Source: Oscillospiraceae bacterium | GTDB taxonomy: Bacteria > Bacillota > Clostridia > Oscillospirales > Acutalibacteraceae | Direction: 5' to 3' | Length of the DNA stretch: 64,000 nt | Assembly (NCBI GenBank): GCA_015066005.1 | Contig: SVPF01000005.1 | Location: 17,244-81,243 of the forward strand | In this document: positions 1-9,079 of the stretch, in pieces | How the letters are laid out: every line of letters begins with the position of its first letter | How positions within the stretch are numbered: the stretch's first letter is position 1 | Made by a program: the position numbers and the translations under genes | The notes under the pieces: generated by a model | What the model was told of the DNA's origin: nothing | Database searches by the model: none | What the model saw: only the letters and a program-made list of their open reading frames with translations

Positions 1-2348
1 ATAGTACCCAGCTTTTTATCAATAATTGTAATATCAGAAATCGAAAAGCCTTCACTATAGCAGAAGAAGCCAATATCACCGCTTGTATACTTGGCGTCGG
101 GGTCGGTGTATTTAAGTGTAGGAAGTGTGGGCTTTGAATCAGTAACTTCATACATCCACACAGTAACCGTGCTTCCGCTCACTTCAATTTCAACTGTATA
201 TTCCCTACCCTCAACAATTGCAAAATCGGGATTGAAGGTACACACGTTTGAATTAATCGATGTGTTATTAACATTTGCTGCCGAATCCTTACGAATAGAT
301 ATCGAAGTCTTATTCGGTGTTACACCGCTAATTTGATGCTGCGAGCCCTGAACATTGAACATATACCCTGCTGTACGGGTAACATTTTCACTGTCGGGTG
401 CCCGTAAAATTACCGAGTCTAAAATCCAGCGTGTGCCTGAAGGAATATAGCTGTATTTAAGGGTAAAATCAGTAAGCTTTTTACCTGTAATGCCTTTAAC
501 CAAAAGCCTTGTATCACTGCCATCAGACTTTTTAGCTGAAAGAACTACCCTGCCATCCTGCATAGTAACACGGCCGCCCTCAGAAGCGGGAGCCTTTTGG
601 AAGGTAAGACCCTCGTTATAAACGCTGTAAGCGTAGTTATAAATTTGCATACCCTTAAAGAGTGCAGCATTATAAGCGCCATCCCTGAAGTCGTTACCGG
701 ATGAAACAGCAAAGTCGCCCGAAGGTGCTAAAGCCAAGGCTTCATCCGACAAGGTAAAGGTTTTGCAAAGATTCATTTCAGAATCATATTTAAAGGCCTG
801 AACATTTAAAGTAAGCTTATTACCTTCAAGGATAATATTTATCGAAGACCACAAATGGATATTTGTTTCAAGGTCGGTGCCCGCAAATGAAAGATAAGCA
901 CTTTCATCAGATGTTACTACACCGTTTTCTTCGGTGTAGGCTATTGGCCTTAAAACAACCTTATCCCCTACCTTAGTGGGCTGTAAAACGGTAAATGCCT
1001 TTTCTGCAAGACCATCATCGGTCTTATCCCAGCTGAAAGCAACTGCCAAAACGTTGGACATATTATCAAGTCCTGCTTTTTTGCCGCTTCCGCCTTGACC
1101 GTTGTAATTTTTGAGCGCAGAGTAATCAGAAGCTTCATTCACATGGAACATAAAGAAGGACGCCATATTTGTCTTAGCTTGACCTGTTGTACCATATTCA
1201 AACTTCCAAACAAAATCATCAATATCAGAAGTAGAGCTATTGTTAGTAGAAAGAATTGGCTGCGATACTCCCGGTCCTTCTATAATTATATTACGTCCGT
1301 CATAACCATCGTTAAACTTTAACTGAGAATCGGTTGAAGACTTATCAGCATCAAGGTAAAGCCACTGATATCTCTTAGGCTGTGCCACAAAAAGACCGTT
1401 TAACGCGGGCTCATAAACACCTTGGTCGCTTACAAACCTTATTTCCTTAATGGTCATATTTTTATAATTTGAAACAGTGCCATCAGCATTGCTTGGGCGG
1501 CGGGGTGATGAAACCACAAAGTCGCCCTTGGGAGCTGCGGCTAAAGCCTCATCCGAAAGTGTAAAGCTTTTAGAAACCGTTTGAGCTACACCACTGTTGG
1601 TGCGGCTTGCATCAATATAAACTGTAATGGTTAGCTTATTTCCCTCTAAGGCTATCGTAATATCACGCCAGCTGTTTACATCCTTTGAGTCTGACGGGAA
1701 TTCAAGGTAGGCACTTTCATTGGGTGTTATTTTACCCGATGCTTCGGTATAGCTGACAGGGCGAAGACCCAAGGAATTACCGTTTTTATCAAAGGTGGGC
1801 TGTAACACTGTGTAAGCATTTGCTTTTAAGCCGTCATCGGTGCTACGGCGTGAGCGTGCAATTACAAACACATTTTTGGCATCAGCAAAGCCTGCGTTGC
1901 CTGCATCGCCATTATATTTTGCAATAGCTTCATAATCAGATTTATCATTTACATGGAACATAAACATATCAACCTGATTTGAGCTAACCTGGCCAATACC
2001 TGCAAAGGTAAATTTCCATTCAAAGCCTTCAAGCTCGGTCTTAACTGCATTATTGCGGTCAAGAATTTCCATTGAGGTAATTGGGCCGTTTGTCAAGGTA
2101 ACACGACCGTCGGAACTTGTACCAAGTGAGGCATTGCTTGCAGAAAGCGCGGTATCAATAAAGAACCACTCGTTACCCTTATTGCCTGTTGTGTGTGACT
2201 GGTAAAGATATGTATCCGCTACTTCATAATAGCCCTTAAGCTCAGCAGCCTGAGCTTTAGCACCATTTGAAGCAAACATTTGCGAGGTAATTGTAAGTGC
2301 CGAAATTAAAACAGCAACCGAAAGTATAACACTTATTACCTTTTTCAT
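1..2348 (-). CDS. Secreted multi-module protein (signal peptide plus two homologous ~230-aa beta-sandwich-like repeats plus a third module); 3' end beyond the window
   Basis: Open minus frame with no stop down to position 1, so it is missing from the ORF track. Starts MKKVISVILSVAVLISALTITSQMFASNGAKAQAAELKGYYEVADTYLY. Its ATG overlaps the stop of the upstream gene (ATGA). Confidence 0.8.
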   Translation of the reverse strand, partial: MKKVISVILSVAVLISALTITSQMFASNGAKAQAAELKGYYEVADTYLYQSHTTGNKGNEWFFIDTALSASNASLGTSSDGRVTLTNGPITSMEILDRNNAVKTELEGFEWKFTFAGIGQVSSNQVDMFMFHVNDKSDYEAIAKYNGDAGNAGFADAKNVFVIARSRRSTDDGLKANAYTVLQPTFDKNGNSLGLRPVSYTEASGKITPNESAYLEFPSDSKDVNSWRDITIALEGNKLTITVYIDASRTNSGVAQTVSKSFTLSDEALAAAPKGDFVVSSPRRPSNADGTVSNYKNMTIKEIRFVSDQGVYEPALNGLFVAQPKRYQWLYLDADKSSTDSQLKFNDGYDGRNIIIEGPGVSQPILSTNNSSTSDIDDFVWKFEYGTTGQAKTNMASFFMFHVNEASDYSALKNYNGQGGSGKKAGLDNMSNVLAVAFSWDKTDDGLAEKAFTVLQPTKVGDKVVLRPIAYTEENGVVTSDESAYLSFAGTDLETNIHLWSSINIILEGNKLTLNVQAFKYDSEMNLCKTFTLSDEALALAPSGDFAVSSGNDFRDGAYNAALFKGMQIYNYAYSVYNEGLTFQKAPASEGGRVTMQDGRVVLSAKKSDGSDTRLLVKGITGKKLTDFTLKYSYIPSGTRWILDSVILRAPDSENVTRTAGYMFNVQGSQHQISGVTPNKTSISIRKDSAANVNNTSINSNVCTFNPDFAIVEGREYTVEIEVSGSTVTVWMYEVTDSKPTLPTLKYTDPDAKYTSGDIGFFCYSEGFSISDITIIDKKLGT

Positions 2349-3349
2349 TGATTCGGCACCTCCTCGGTATTATTTATTTCCTGTGTGTTTGGTTTTTTCT
2401 TTTTCTTAACAAAAAGAACTAATATAACCACCGTAAATACGGCCAATAGTATAACAAGCGCCAACAAACAAAGTGCAATAATTCTGCCTGTTGTTAAAGC
2501 GTTTGGTGAAATACCTTTTATAAGGGTACTAACCTTTTCAACTGTGCCGCCAAAAAGATTTAAACGCTCTTCACCGCTGTCGATAAATTCCTCTTCCTCT
2601 TGAGTGCCCAATTCACCAACCCATTTGGGTGTTTCGTTTGCGGTAGGTTCAGGAAGCTTTTTGCCGGTATGCTGCACCATAACAATATCATCAACGTCAA
2701 ATGTATACCTGACACTGCAAACACCAAAGCCACCGTATACGGGGTAGCTGTCATCTTCCATATCAATAATTTTTTGACCGTTTACATAAACAACAATGCG
2801 CTTTTCACGCAATGCAACCCTTATGTTATACCAAAGACCTGGCTTTAACACCGTGTTGGCATCTTCAACAAGAATATTAGTGGTGGTATCGTAATGGTTA
2901 TTAACATGCGCAATTGCCGTTTTCGTCGCACTAAAACGAAGCTGATAAGCAAAAAGCGGACTTGCCGGAATGGAAATTGAACGGAAATAAAGACCGCAAA
3001 ATGCATCGGTTGCAGTTTGTGTATCACGCGCTCTTAATCTAAAATCAATATCAACATTTTTGGCTTCGTTAGGACCAAAATTTATGCGGCTTGCACGGGT
3101 ACCACTTGTTAAGGGATAGCAACGAATAAACTTTTCACCATATTCTTCAATTATCTCTTGTGTACCTGCGCTTGAATACCACATTGTTTCATCAAACTCA
3201 TCAGAATCAGAAAAGTCGTTTTTATAAATAACCTTTCCGTTATCAGCCGCAGATGCAGTGAGTGAAAGCGCAAAAATAAGGGATAAAACAAGTATTGCTG
3301 TTGTAACTAATTTAACTGCTTTTCGCAATGTAATTCCTCCTTTCTTCAA
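2345..3349 (-). CDS. Secreted/membrane-anchored concanavalin-like (DUF1080/LamG-type) protein with C-terminal TM helix
   Basis: 334 aa ORF; signal peptide ...LSLTASAADNGKVIYKNDFSD; beta-sandwich-like WYNIRVALREKRIVVYVNGQKIIDM; C-terminal hydrophobic helix plus KKKKK tail. Confidence 0.65.
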   Translation of the reverse strand: MKKGGITLRKAVKLVTTAILVLSLIFALSLTASAADNGKVIYKNDFSDSDEFDETMWYSSAGTQEIIEEYGEKFIRCYPLTSGTRASRINFGPNEAKNVDIDFRLRARDTQTATDAFCGLYFRSISIPASPLFAYQLRFSATKTAIAHVNNHYDTTTNILVEDANTVLKPGLWYNIRVALREKRIVVYVNGQKIIDMEDDSYPVYGGFGVCSVRYTFDVDDIVMVQHTGKKLPEPTANETPKWVGELGTQEEEEFIDSGEERLNLFGGTVEKVSTLIKGISPNALTTGRIIALCLLALVILLAVFTVVILVLFVKKKKKPNTQEINNTEEVPNQ

Positions 3350-3358
3350 TTTTAGAAA

Positions 3359-4399
3359 TTACTGCGAAACGTTATTTTCGCATTTGATTTTATTTTCGGC
3401 ATCAATTGTAATGCTGCCCGAATTAGACCAAAGCGAAATTACATTTCCCATAGACTCGCCCTTATCGGCGTTGTCCTCTATCTTAATAAGGGTGGTCGCC
3501 TTAGAATCCTTAACGGTGACTGTTCTCATAGAAAGAACAGATGAAACACTCTTAAAAAGATTTCCTGATTTGGCTTCAGCGCCATCAAAAACCAAGCTGT
3601 TCACTGTTGCAGATTCGCAATTTAAAAGTTCAATTAGGTAATTACATTTTGTGCCGCTGAAAACAAAGGAATCTAAAGTAAAGGAACCGCCAAGGGTAAC
3701 TGCTGTGTCAACCTCACCCTTTGCTTCACCGATATTCACGGTTCTTAAATGGGTTGATAAGGAATCCTTCATTTCCAAAGCCTTGTATGTAAATTTATCA
3801 ATAATGAGTGATTCGACCATAAAGGATAAATTATTAGCAGCCCTTTGTGTGCTGTAATAGCCTGTACCAACATTAGTTGTTTTAACAGACCTTATCATAG
3901 CGCCGTTAACAATACCAACATCCTTAATAGCAACCTGCTCGCCTGCTTTTTCCTTGCCTGTAAGATATTTATCAGCAAAGGAAAGTGTAATATCATCAAT
4001 AATTGCGGCACCCTTCATTTCAACAATAGTGCCTTCACCGTTAAAGCGAATAACCGAACGGTCCATACCTGAGCCCTTAAGATTTTGTCCTCTTAAGGTG
4101 ACGGTTTTCTTAATATCAAAAGTACCAAGCGGAACATAAATGCCTGCACCCGTTTCGGCAGCCTTTATAAACGCCTTTGTATCATCCTTGCCATCATTCG
4201 CTACGGCACCGTAGAGGGTTACATCGGCATAGCCGTTGTGCTTATCCGAATCACTACCGAAAACAAGGGTTGGGTGAATAGAGTCCCAATCGGCGCCCTT
4301 CCAAAGAATAGGCCAAAGGATTGCTGTTGCAATTGCAAGCACCAAAAGCACCGAGGAAGAAATGATAAGAAGCGCTTTAAAATTAACAGGCTTTTTCAT
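3359..4399 (-). CDS. Pectate-lyase-3-like right-handed beta-helix protein, membrane-anchored (paralog 1)
   Basis: 346 aa; N-terminal TM; motif DVTLYGAVANDGKDDTKAFIKAAETGAGIYVPLGTFDIKKTVTL typical of the Pectate_lyase_3 N-terminus. Confidence 0.7.
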   Translation of the reverse strand: MKKPVNFKALLIISSSVLLVLAIATAILWPILWKGADWDSIHPTLVFGSDSDKHNGYADVTLYGAVANDGKDDTKAFIKAAETGAGIYVPLGTFDIKKTVTLRGQNLKGSGMDRSVIRFNGEGTIVEMKGAAIIDDITLSFADKYLTGKEKAGEQVAIKDVGIVNGAMIRSVKTTNVGTGYYSTQRAANNLSFMVESLIIDKFTYKALEMKDSLSTHLRTVNIGEAKGEVDTAVTLGGSFTLDSFVFSGTKCNYLIELLNCESATVNSLVFDGAEAKSGNLFKSVSSVLSMRTVTVKDSKATTLIKIEDNADKGESMGNVISLWSNSGSITIDAENKIKCENNVSQ

Positions 4400-5655
4400 T
4401 ATCTCATAGCCTCCTTTGCTTTGTGCTTAAGAATAAGTGTAAGGTCTTCGTTTTTATTCATATAATTCAAATAATACGGTGTGTCACCTTTAACATAGGC
4501 ATAATATGTGTAATAATCAAGTGTTACCTGATAATCACCCTTGGCACCCTTTGCACGACGGAAAAGGCGGAAGTCAGCAGCAGTGTCACCACCAACCACC
4601 ATACCTTTTTGAACACCGCGTTTTTCAATTTCTTCAATCCAATCAAGATGCGAGCTATTATCAGGTGCGTTAAGACCACGGTTGTGTAAAATACCTATAT
4701 AAAACTTGCTGGTACCTTCGCTGTCACCAAAACGAATCATACTGTTTTTATAGGTATCAATGTAAGTAAAATAATTGGTAAATGCACCAAGATAGCCTGT
4801 TGTGTTTTCAGCAAAAATCCAACCCAAGTTATCTGAGGCCAGGTTAACACCTTCAAAGTGCATTACTGCAATGTTGATGTTGTGTGCATTCTTAAGCGCC
4901 ATGCTTGCAGTTTCATAAGTACAGTGCTCAACATTTATTTGGTGAAGTGTTTCACCATATGAGCTACCCGCTAAGGTAATTCCACTGTCCATAATAGTTG
5001 CCTTTTTAGAGACATGTGCATTTATGTAAATATTAGAATAGCTGTTTGCAATACGGTTTTCACCCTGCATATTAACGCCACAGTAATACGGATAAATAAA
5101 CAAATTTTCCATTATAGTGCCGCTGCAGCCGGCGTTGGCAGGGTTGTAAAGACCTGTGCCCACCCTGTGAAAATATACATTGCGCACAACCGAACCTGGC
5201 ATTAAAGGCTTTTCGGCCGTACCAAGCTGTATTCCAACCTTTTCGCCTTGATTTGTATTTTGGACTTCTTCTACAGATGAATAACCTATAGTCATATCAT
5301 AAACCGAAGAAATACCATCGACCGATATAATCGGTTGGGTTATATCAGTCATAGTACCGCGAATTTCGGTTACGTTAACACCTGCGCCGCGAATAATGCG
5401 GTCGGAAATTTCAATTGTTTTTGAAACACGGTAACTTCCTCTAGGAACATAGATGTTTTTTCCGGTTGCAAGTGCAGCCTCGAAAGCGGCACTGTCGTCT
5501 AAAGAGTCCATTCCGTCAGCGCCGTAATCGGTTACAAGAACAAAGCCGGCATCAATGTTTTCTGTTTCCTCTTCGGCCGAAACATAAGGCATACCGCAAA
5601 GGAGCAATAAAACAACCGATAAAACGAGGGATATATATTTAATATATTTTTTCAT
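4399..5655 (-). CDS. Pectate-lyase-3-like right-handed beta-helix protein, secreted (paralog 2)
   Basis: 418 aa; signal peptide; VTDYGADGMDSLDDSAAFEAALATGKNIYVPRGSYRVSKTIEI. Confidence 0.75.
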   Translation of the reverse strand: MKKYIKYISLVLSVVLLLLCGMPYVSAEEETENIDAGFVLVTDYGADGMDSLDDSAAFEAALATGKNIYVPRGSYRVSKTIEISDRIIRGAGVNVTEIRGTMTDITQPIISVDGISSVYDMTIGYSSVEEVQNTNQGEKVGIQLGTAEKPLMPGSVVRNVYFHRVGTGLYNPANAGCSGTIMENLFIYPYYCGVNMQGENRIANSYSNIYINAHVSKKATIMDSGITLAGSSYGETLHQINVEHCTYETASMALKNAHNINIAVMHFEGVNLASDNLGWIFAENTTGYLGAFTNYFTYIDTYKNSMIRFGDSEGTSKFYIGILHNRGLNAPDNSSHLDWIEEIEKRGVQKGMVVGGDTAADFRLFRRAKGAKGDYQVTLDYYTYYAYVKGDTPYYLNYMNKNEDLTLILKHKAKEAMR

Positions 5656-5675
5656 AAGTGTTTATCTCCCCTTTC

Positions 5676-6938
5676 CTATTTGGCTACGCCTTCAAGCGTA
5701 AGATCAATTTCACGGTCGCGGTCATAATTAAAGGCTTCGTACTGTGCCTTTAAGGCTTCGGGAGCTACAACACGAAGGTTGTCAATATCAACCGTATAAT
5801 CACTGAGATATTCGTTTCTGCGTGATATCATATATTGAGTTGAATCGGGAGCAATATCTAAATCAGGATTTAAAATGCTCATATTATACACTCGCAAGAA
5901 GCCGTTTGTCGGGAAATAGTAAACTCTGCGGTAGGTACCGTCACCAAGGCGGATAAATGCCTGCTTATTGTTTTTTGGTGCGCTGTTTTTAAAGGTTAGG
6001 TTGTTTATAACCACAGAAGATTCATCACAATAAAGGAAGCCTGTATTATCCTCAACAAGCTCGGTATTAACAAATGTAAGATTGGTAATTTGCGCACCGC
6101 AGCTTTGAATTAAGCGAACGCCGTTTTTAAGCTTACTGTCAGCAACGGTCATTTCAGAAATTGACGATTCACTTTCATCATTGTAGAAATAAATAGCTGT
6201 GTTAGCTTCATATTTGCCTGAAGAAAGGTAGATATTACGCCAAACGTTACCCGTACGGCCGAAGGTTTCCATAGAAATTCCTCTAAACGAGAAATCTAAA
6301 ACCGTAACACCTTCGAAGCCGGTCGAGAAGCAGGTTGCATCACCATTCCAGTTTTCTTTATTTCCGCTCACATACTCAGGAGGTCTTAAACCCAAAATAG
6401 ACTCGGTAATTGGTGAATAAATACCTGTACCAACATTTTGAATTCTAACGTTGGTAACAGCACCACCTTTGCACAAACGTCTTTCACCCTTTGCGGTGGT
6501 GACAATACCACAGCGTTCACCTGAAATTTCAGTACCGTTTATACAATGGTCAGCAAACTTAATTGTAATATCTCTAAGCTGTGCGCTGCCACCCATCCAA
6601 ACTATTGGGTCACGAACCTTTTCAAGATCGGCAATAATAACCGTTTTATCAGTGCCTGCACCAACCACCATTGAATCATACAATTTAATTGATTCTGTAA
6701 TGTTATAGGTTCCAGGCGGAATATATATCGAATCTTTAATGCTACTGTTTATAGTAAGCATAAACGCCGATGTATCATCCTTACCGTCGTTGGGAATTGC
6801 GCCAAAATCACAAATATTGATAAGCGCCTGATCGTAGCCCGTTGCTGCAGGTATATCCGCCGCTGCAATGCTACTGCAAATCAAAACACTAACCGTAAGA
6901 ATTATTGAGATTAGTACCAATATTTTCGATTTCCTCAT
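5676..6938 (-). CDS. Pectate-lyase-3-like right-handed beta-helix protein, secreted (paralog 3)
   Basis: 420 aa; signal peptide; ICDFGAIPNDGKDDTSAFMLTINSSIKDSIYIPPGTYNITESIKL. Confidence 0.75.
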   Translation of the reverse strand: MRKSKILVLISIILTVSVLICSSIAAADIPAATGYDQALINICDFGAIPNDGKDDTSAFMLTINSSIKDSIYIPPGTYNITESIKLYDSMVVGAGTDKTVIIADLEKVRDPIVWMGGSAQLRDITIKFADHCINGTEISGERCGIVTTAKGERRLCKGGAVTNVRIQNVGTGIYSPITESILGLRPPEYVSGNKENWNGDATCFSTGFEGVTVLDFSFRGISMETFGRTGNVWRNIYLSSGKYEANTAIYFYNDESESSISEMTVADSKLKNGVRLIQSCGAQITNLTFVNTELVEDNTGFLYCDESSVVINNLTFKNSAPKNNKQAFIRLGDGTYRRVYYFPTNGFLRVYNMSILNPDLDIAPDSTQYMISRRNEYLSDYTVDIDNLRVVAPEALKAQYEAFNYDRDREIDLTLEGVAK

Positions 6939-7083
6939 AATACCACTCCTTCACCTTAACATTTTATAACATTTGTCGGACTTTGTAAATGACATATCCT
7001 ACTTTATATACAAAAATATTACTTAAAATATAATTATTTATATACATAAATAACAAATCAAACTACACAATTCATATCACAGC

Positions 7084-7122
7084 AAAAGACACAAAACCGC
7101 CAAAGCAATTTTGTGCCTTTTT
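7084..7122 (-). terminator. Probable intrinsic terminator downstream of the ABC permease gene
   Basis: Minus strand GGCACAAAATTGCTTTGGCGGTTTTGTGTCTTTTGC: complementary CACAAAA/TTTTGTG arms followed by a weak T-run. Confidence 0.45.
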
Positions 7123-7142
7123 TAGCTTTTAAAATTTGATTT

Positions 7143-8135
7143 TTAACCAACAATACCACTGTGTTCAATGCTTTTAATAAACTTCTTTTGTAGGAACAAG
7201 AACACAATAGTCAAAGGAATAATTGCAAGCAAGCAGCCTGCCTGCATTTGAGTAATAATTGAATACGGGTCGGCATTTTGGTCACCTTCAACAAGCATTG
7301 AAAGCATACTTTTAAGGGAAGCAAGACCAACCGAAATTGTGGGTGTATCAGAAAAATACATTGAGGTGAAGAAAAAGTCGTTATAATACCAAACAAATGA
7401 AAGAAGTGAAACAACCAAAAACGAGCCTGAAGCGTTTGGAACAATTATTCTTGCAAAGGTTGAAAATACACCACAGCCGTCAATGTAAGCGGCATCCTCA
7501 AGAGCGGCGGGCATTCCGCGGAAAAACTGGCGGAAAACATATATTAAAAGACCCGAACGCAAGCCCTGACCCAAAATGGCCGGAACAAACAGGGTTAGCG
7601 GTGTATTAAGCAGATTGACTGCAAGTGTTTCACCTGTAAACAACCCTATAAGCGAGCCTATGCCGAAAAAGTCAAATTCAGCATATTGCAAATACATAGG
7701 AATTGAAACAATTTGCGGTGGGATAATTAAGGTAAATAAAAGTAGTGCAAATAAAATGCCCTTAAGCTTGAATTGGAAGCGTGCAAAGCCATAACCCGCC
7801 AAAGCGCAGGAAATAACACTGAAAAGGGTTGAAACCGTTGAAAAGAACAGTGTATTTACCAATAAGCGCCAATAATCAAGCGCCTCAATTACCATTGGAA
7901 AGTTTTCAAATGTAAAATGTTTAGGTATCCAAATAACAGTGGGGTCATACAAATCAGAGCTTTGTCTGATAGCAACGCTGACCATATATAATACCGGATA
8001 AAGTATTATAAAGCACATTGAAAAAAGGAACACAAAACGGAAAAGATTATACGCCAGCGTGCCCGCTTTTGACATGCTCTTTTTTTGAAAATCCTCATCA
8101 TTAAGACGGGCTTTAAGCATTTGAATTTTATTCAA
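7143..8135 (-). CDS. Carbohydrate ABC transporter permease (MalG-type)
   Basis: 330 aa, multiple TM helices; EAA-loop motif ...ALEDAAYIDGCGVFSTFARIIVPNA. Confidence 0.9.
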   Translation of the reverse strand: MNKIQMLKARLNDEDFQKKSMSKAGTLAYNLFRFVFLFSMCFIILYPVLYMVSVAIRQSSDLYDPTVIWIPKHFTFENFPMVIEALDYWRLLVNTLFFSTVSTLFSVISCALAGYGFARFQFKLKGILFALLLFTLIIPPQIVSIPMYLQYAEFDFFGIGSLIGLFTGETLAVNLLNTPLTLFVPAILGQGLRSGLLIYVFRQFFRGMPAALEDAAYIDGCGVFSTFARIIVPNASGSFLVVSLLSFVWYYNDFFFTSMYFSDTPTISVGLASLKSMLSMLVEGDQNADPYSIITQMQAGCLLAIIPLTIVFLFLQKKFIKSIEHSGIVG

Positions 8136-8152
8136 AACCGTATGCTCCTTTC

Positions 8153-9040
8153 TTATTTTTCAACATAGGTTACCATTCTTCCGATTAACAAAAGAACCAC
8201 ACCTATAATAGCAAATATTATTACGAAATAAACATTTCCTAAAGCCGCACTATATTCAAAGTTAAGCTTTTTACCAAGGTCAAGTATGTATACCAGCAAC
8301 GAATTTCCGTAATCGGTAAAGGTATCAACCAAGGTATAGATAACATTAACAAGCAAAATCGGGGTTATCATAGGAAGAGTGATTTTGAAGAAAATCTCCC
8401 AAGAGGTTGCACCCTCAACCTTTGCCACCTCGTAAAGCTGGTCGGGCACGGTTTGAAGGGCAGCCAAAAACAAAATAATTTGAAGACCAGAATGCCAAGA
8501 AAGTTCAAATATATTGTTTACAATACCCATCATCGTACCAATTAAATCGGAATTAAGACCGCTTTCCTCAAGCATATCAAAAATTGAACCCGATTCAAAA
8601 AGACCTGCCGCACGGGTGCCGTTAATAACCTCATTACTCATTTGGTCGCCTTGAATAATAGAAATAACTATACCCGAACCAATAACAACAGGAAGAAAAA
8701 AAACCGTTCTTGCAAGGGCTCTACCGCGGAATTCCTGATTAAGAAGCACCGCAATAAAAAGAGAGAAACCAATAATAACGGGAACGGTTGTTACCATATC
8801 CTGTAGCTGTGCTGTAAGAAGCGGCAGAAATCTCGGGTCGGTATTAAAAGCAGTTTTATAATGCTCTAAACCCACCAGAGTAATTTCTCCCGTCACTAAA
8901 TCAAGATCACTAAATGAATATATAGTGGAGGTGATAAATGTTCGGAAAAACAGCGCAAACAGTCCGAGCAGCCAAGGTGCGAGAAATATATATCCGTATA
9001 ATGATTTTTTTCGTTCATAAGACAATTTGCCTTTTTTCAC
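8153..9040 (-). CDS. Sugar ABC transporter permease (MalF-type)
   Basis: 295 aa, multiple TM; GYIFLAPWLLGLFALFF start; EAA loop YEVAKVEGATSWEIFFKITLPMITP. Confidence 0.9.
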   Translation of the reverse strand: MKKGKLSYERKKSLYGYIFLAPWLLGLFALFFRTFITSTIYSFSDLDLVTGEITLVGLEHYKTAFNTDPRFLPLLTAQLQDMVTTVPVIIGFSLFIAVLLNQEFRGRALARTVFFLPVVIGSGIVISIIQGDQMSNEVINGTRAAGLFESGSIFDMLEESGLNSDLIGTMMGIVNNIFELSWHSGLQIILFLAALQTVPDQLYEVAKVEGATSWEIFFKITLPMITPILLVNVIYTLVDTFTDYGNSLLVYILDLGKKLNFEYSAALGNVYFVIIFAIIGVVLLLIGRMVTYVEK

Positions 9041-9079
9041 GATAACACTCCTCTTTGATGTGTATATTTAACAAGGCCA

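Noticed and set aside
91-1322. Short plus-strand ORFs at the window start
   Set aside because: They lie opposite a continuous minus-strand secreted-protein frame that the ORF track omits because it has no stop inside the window.
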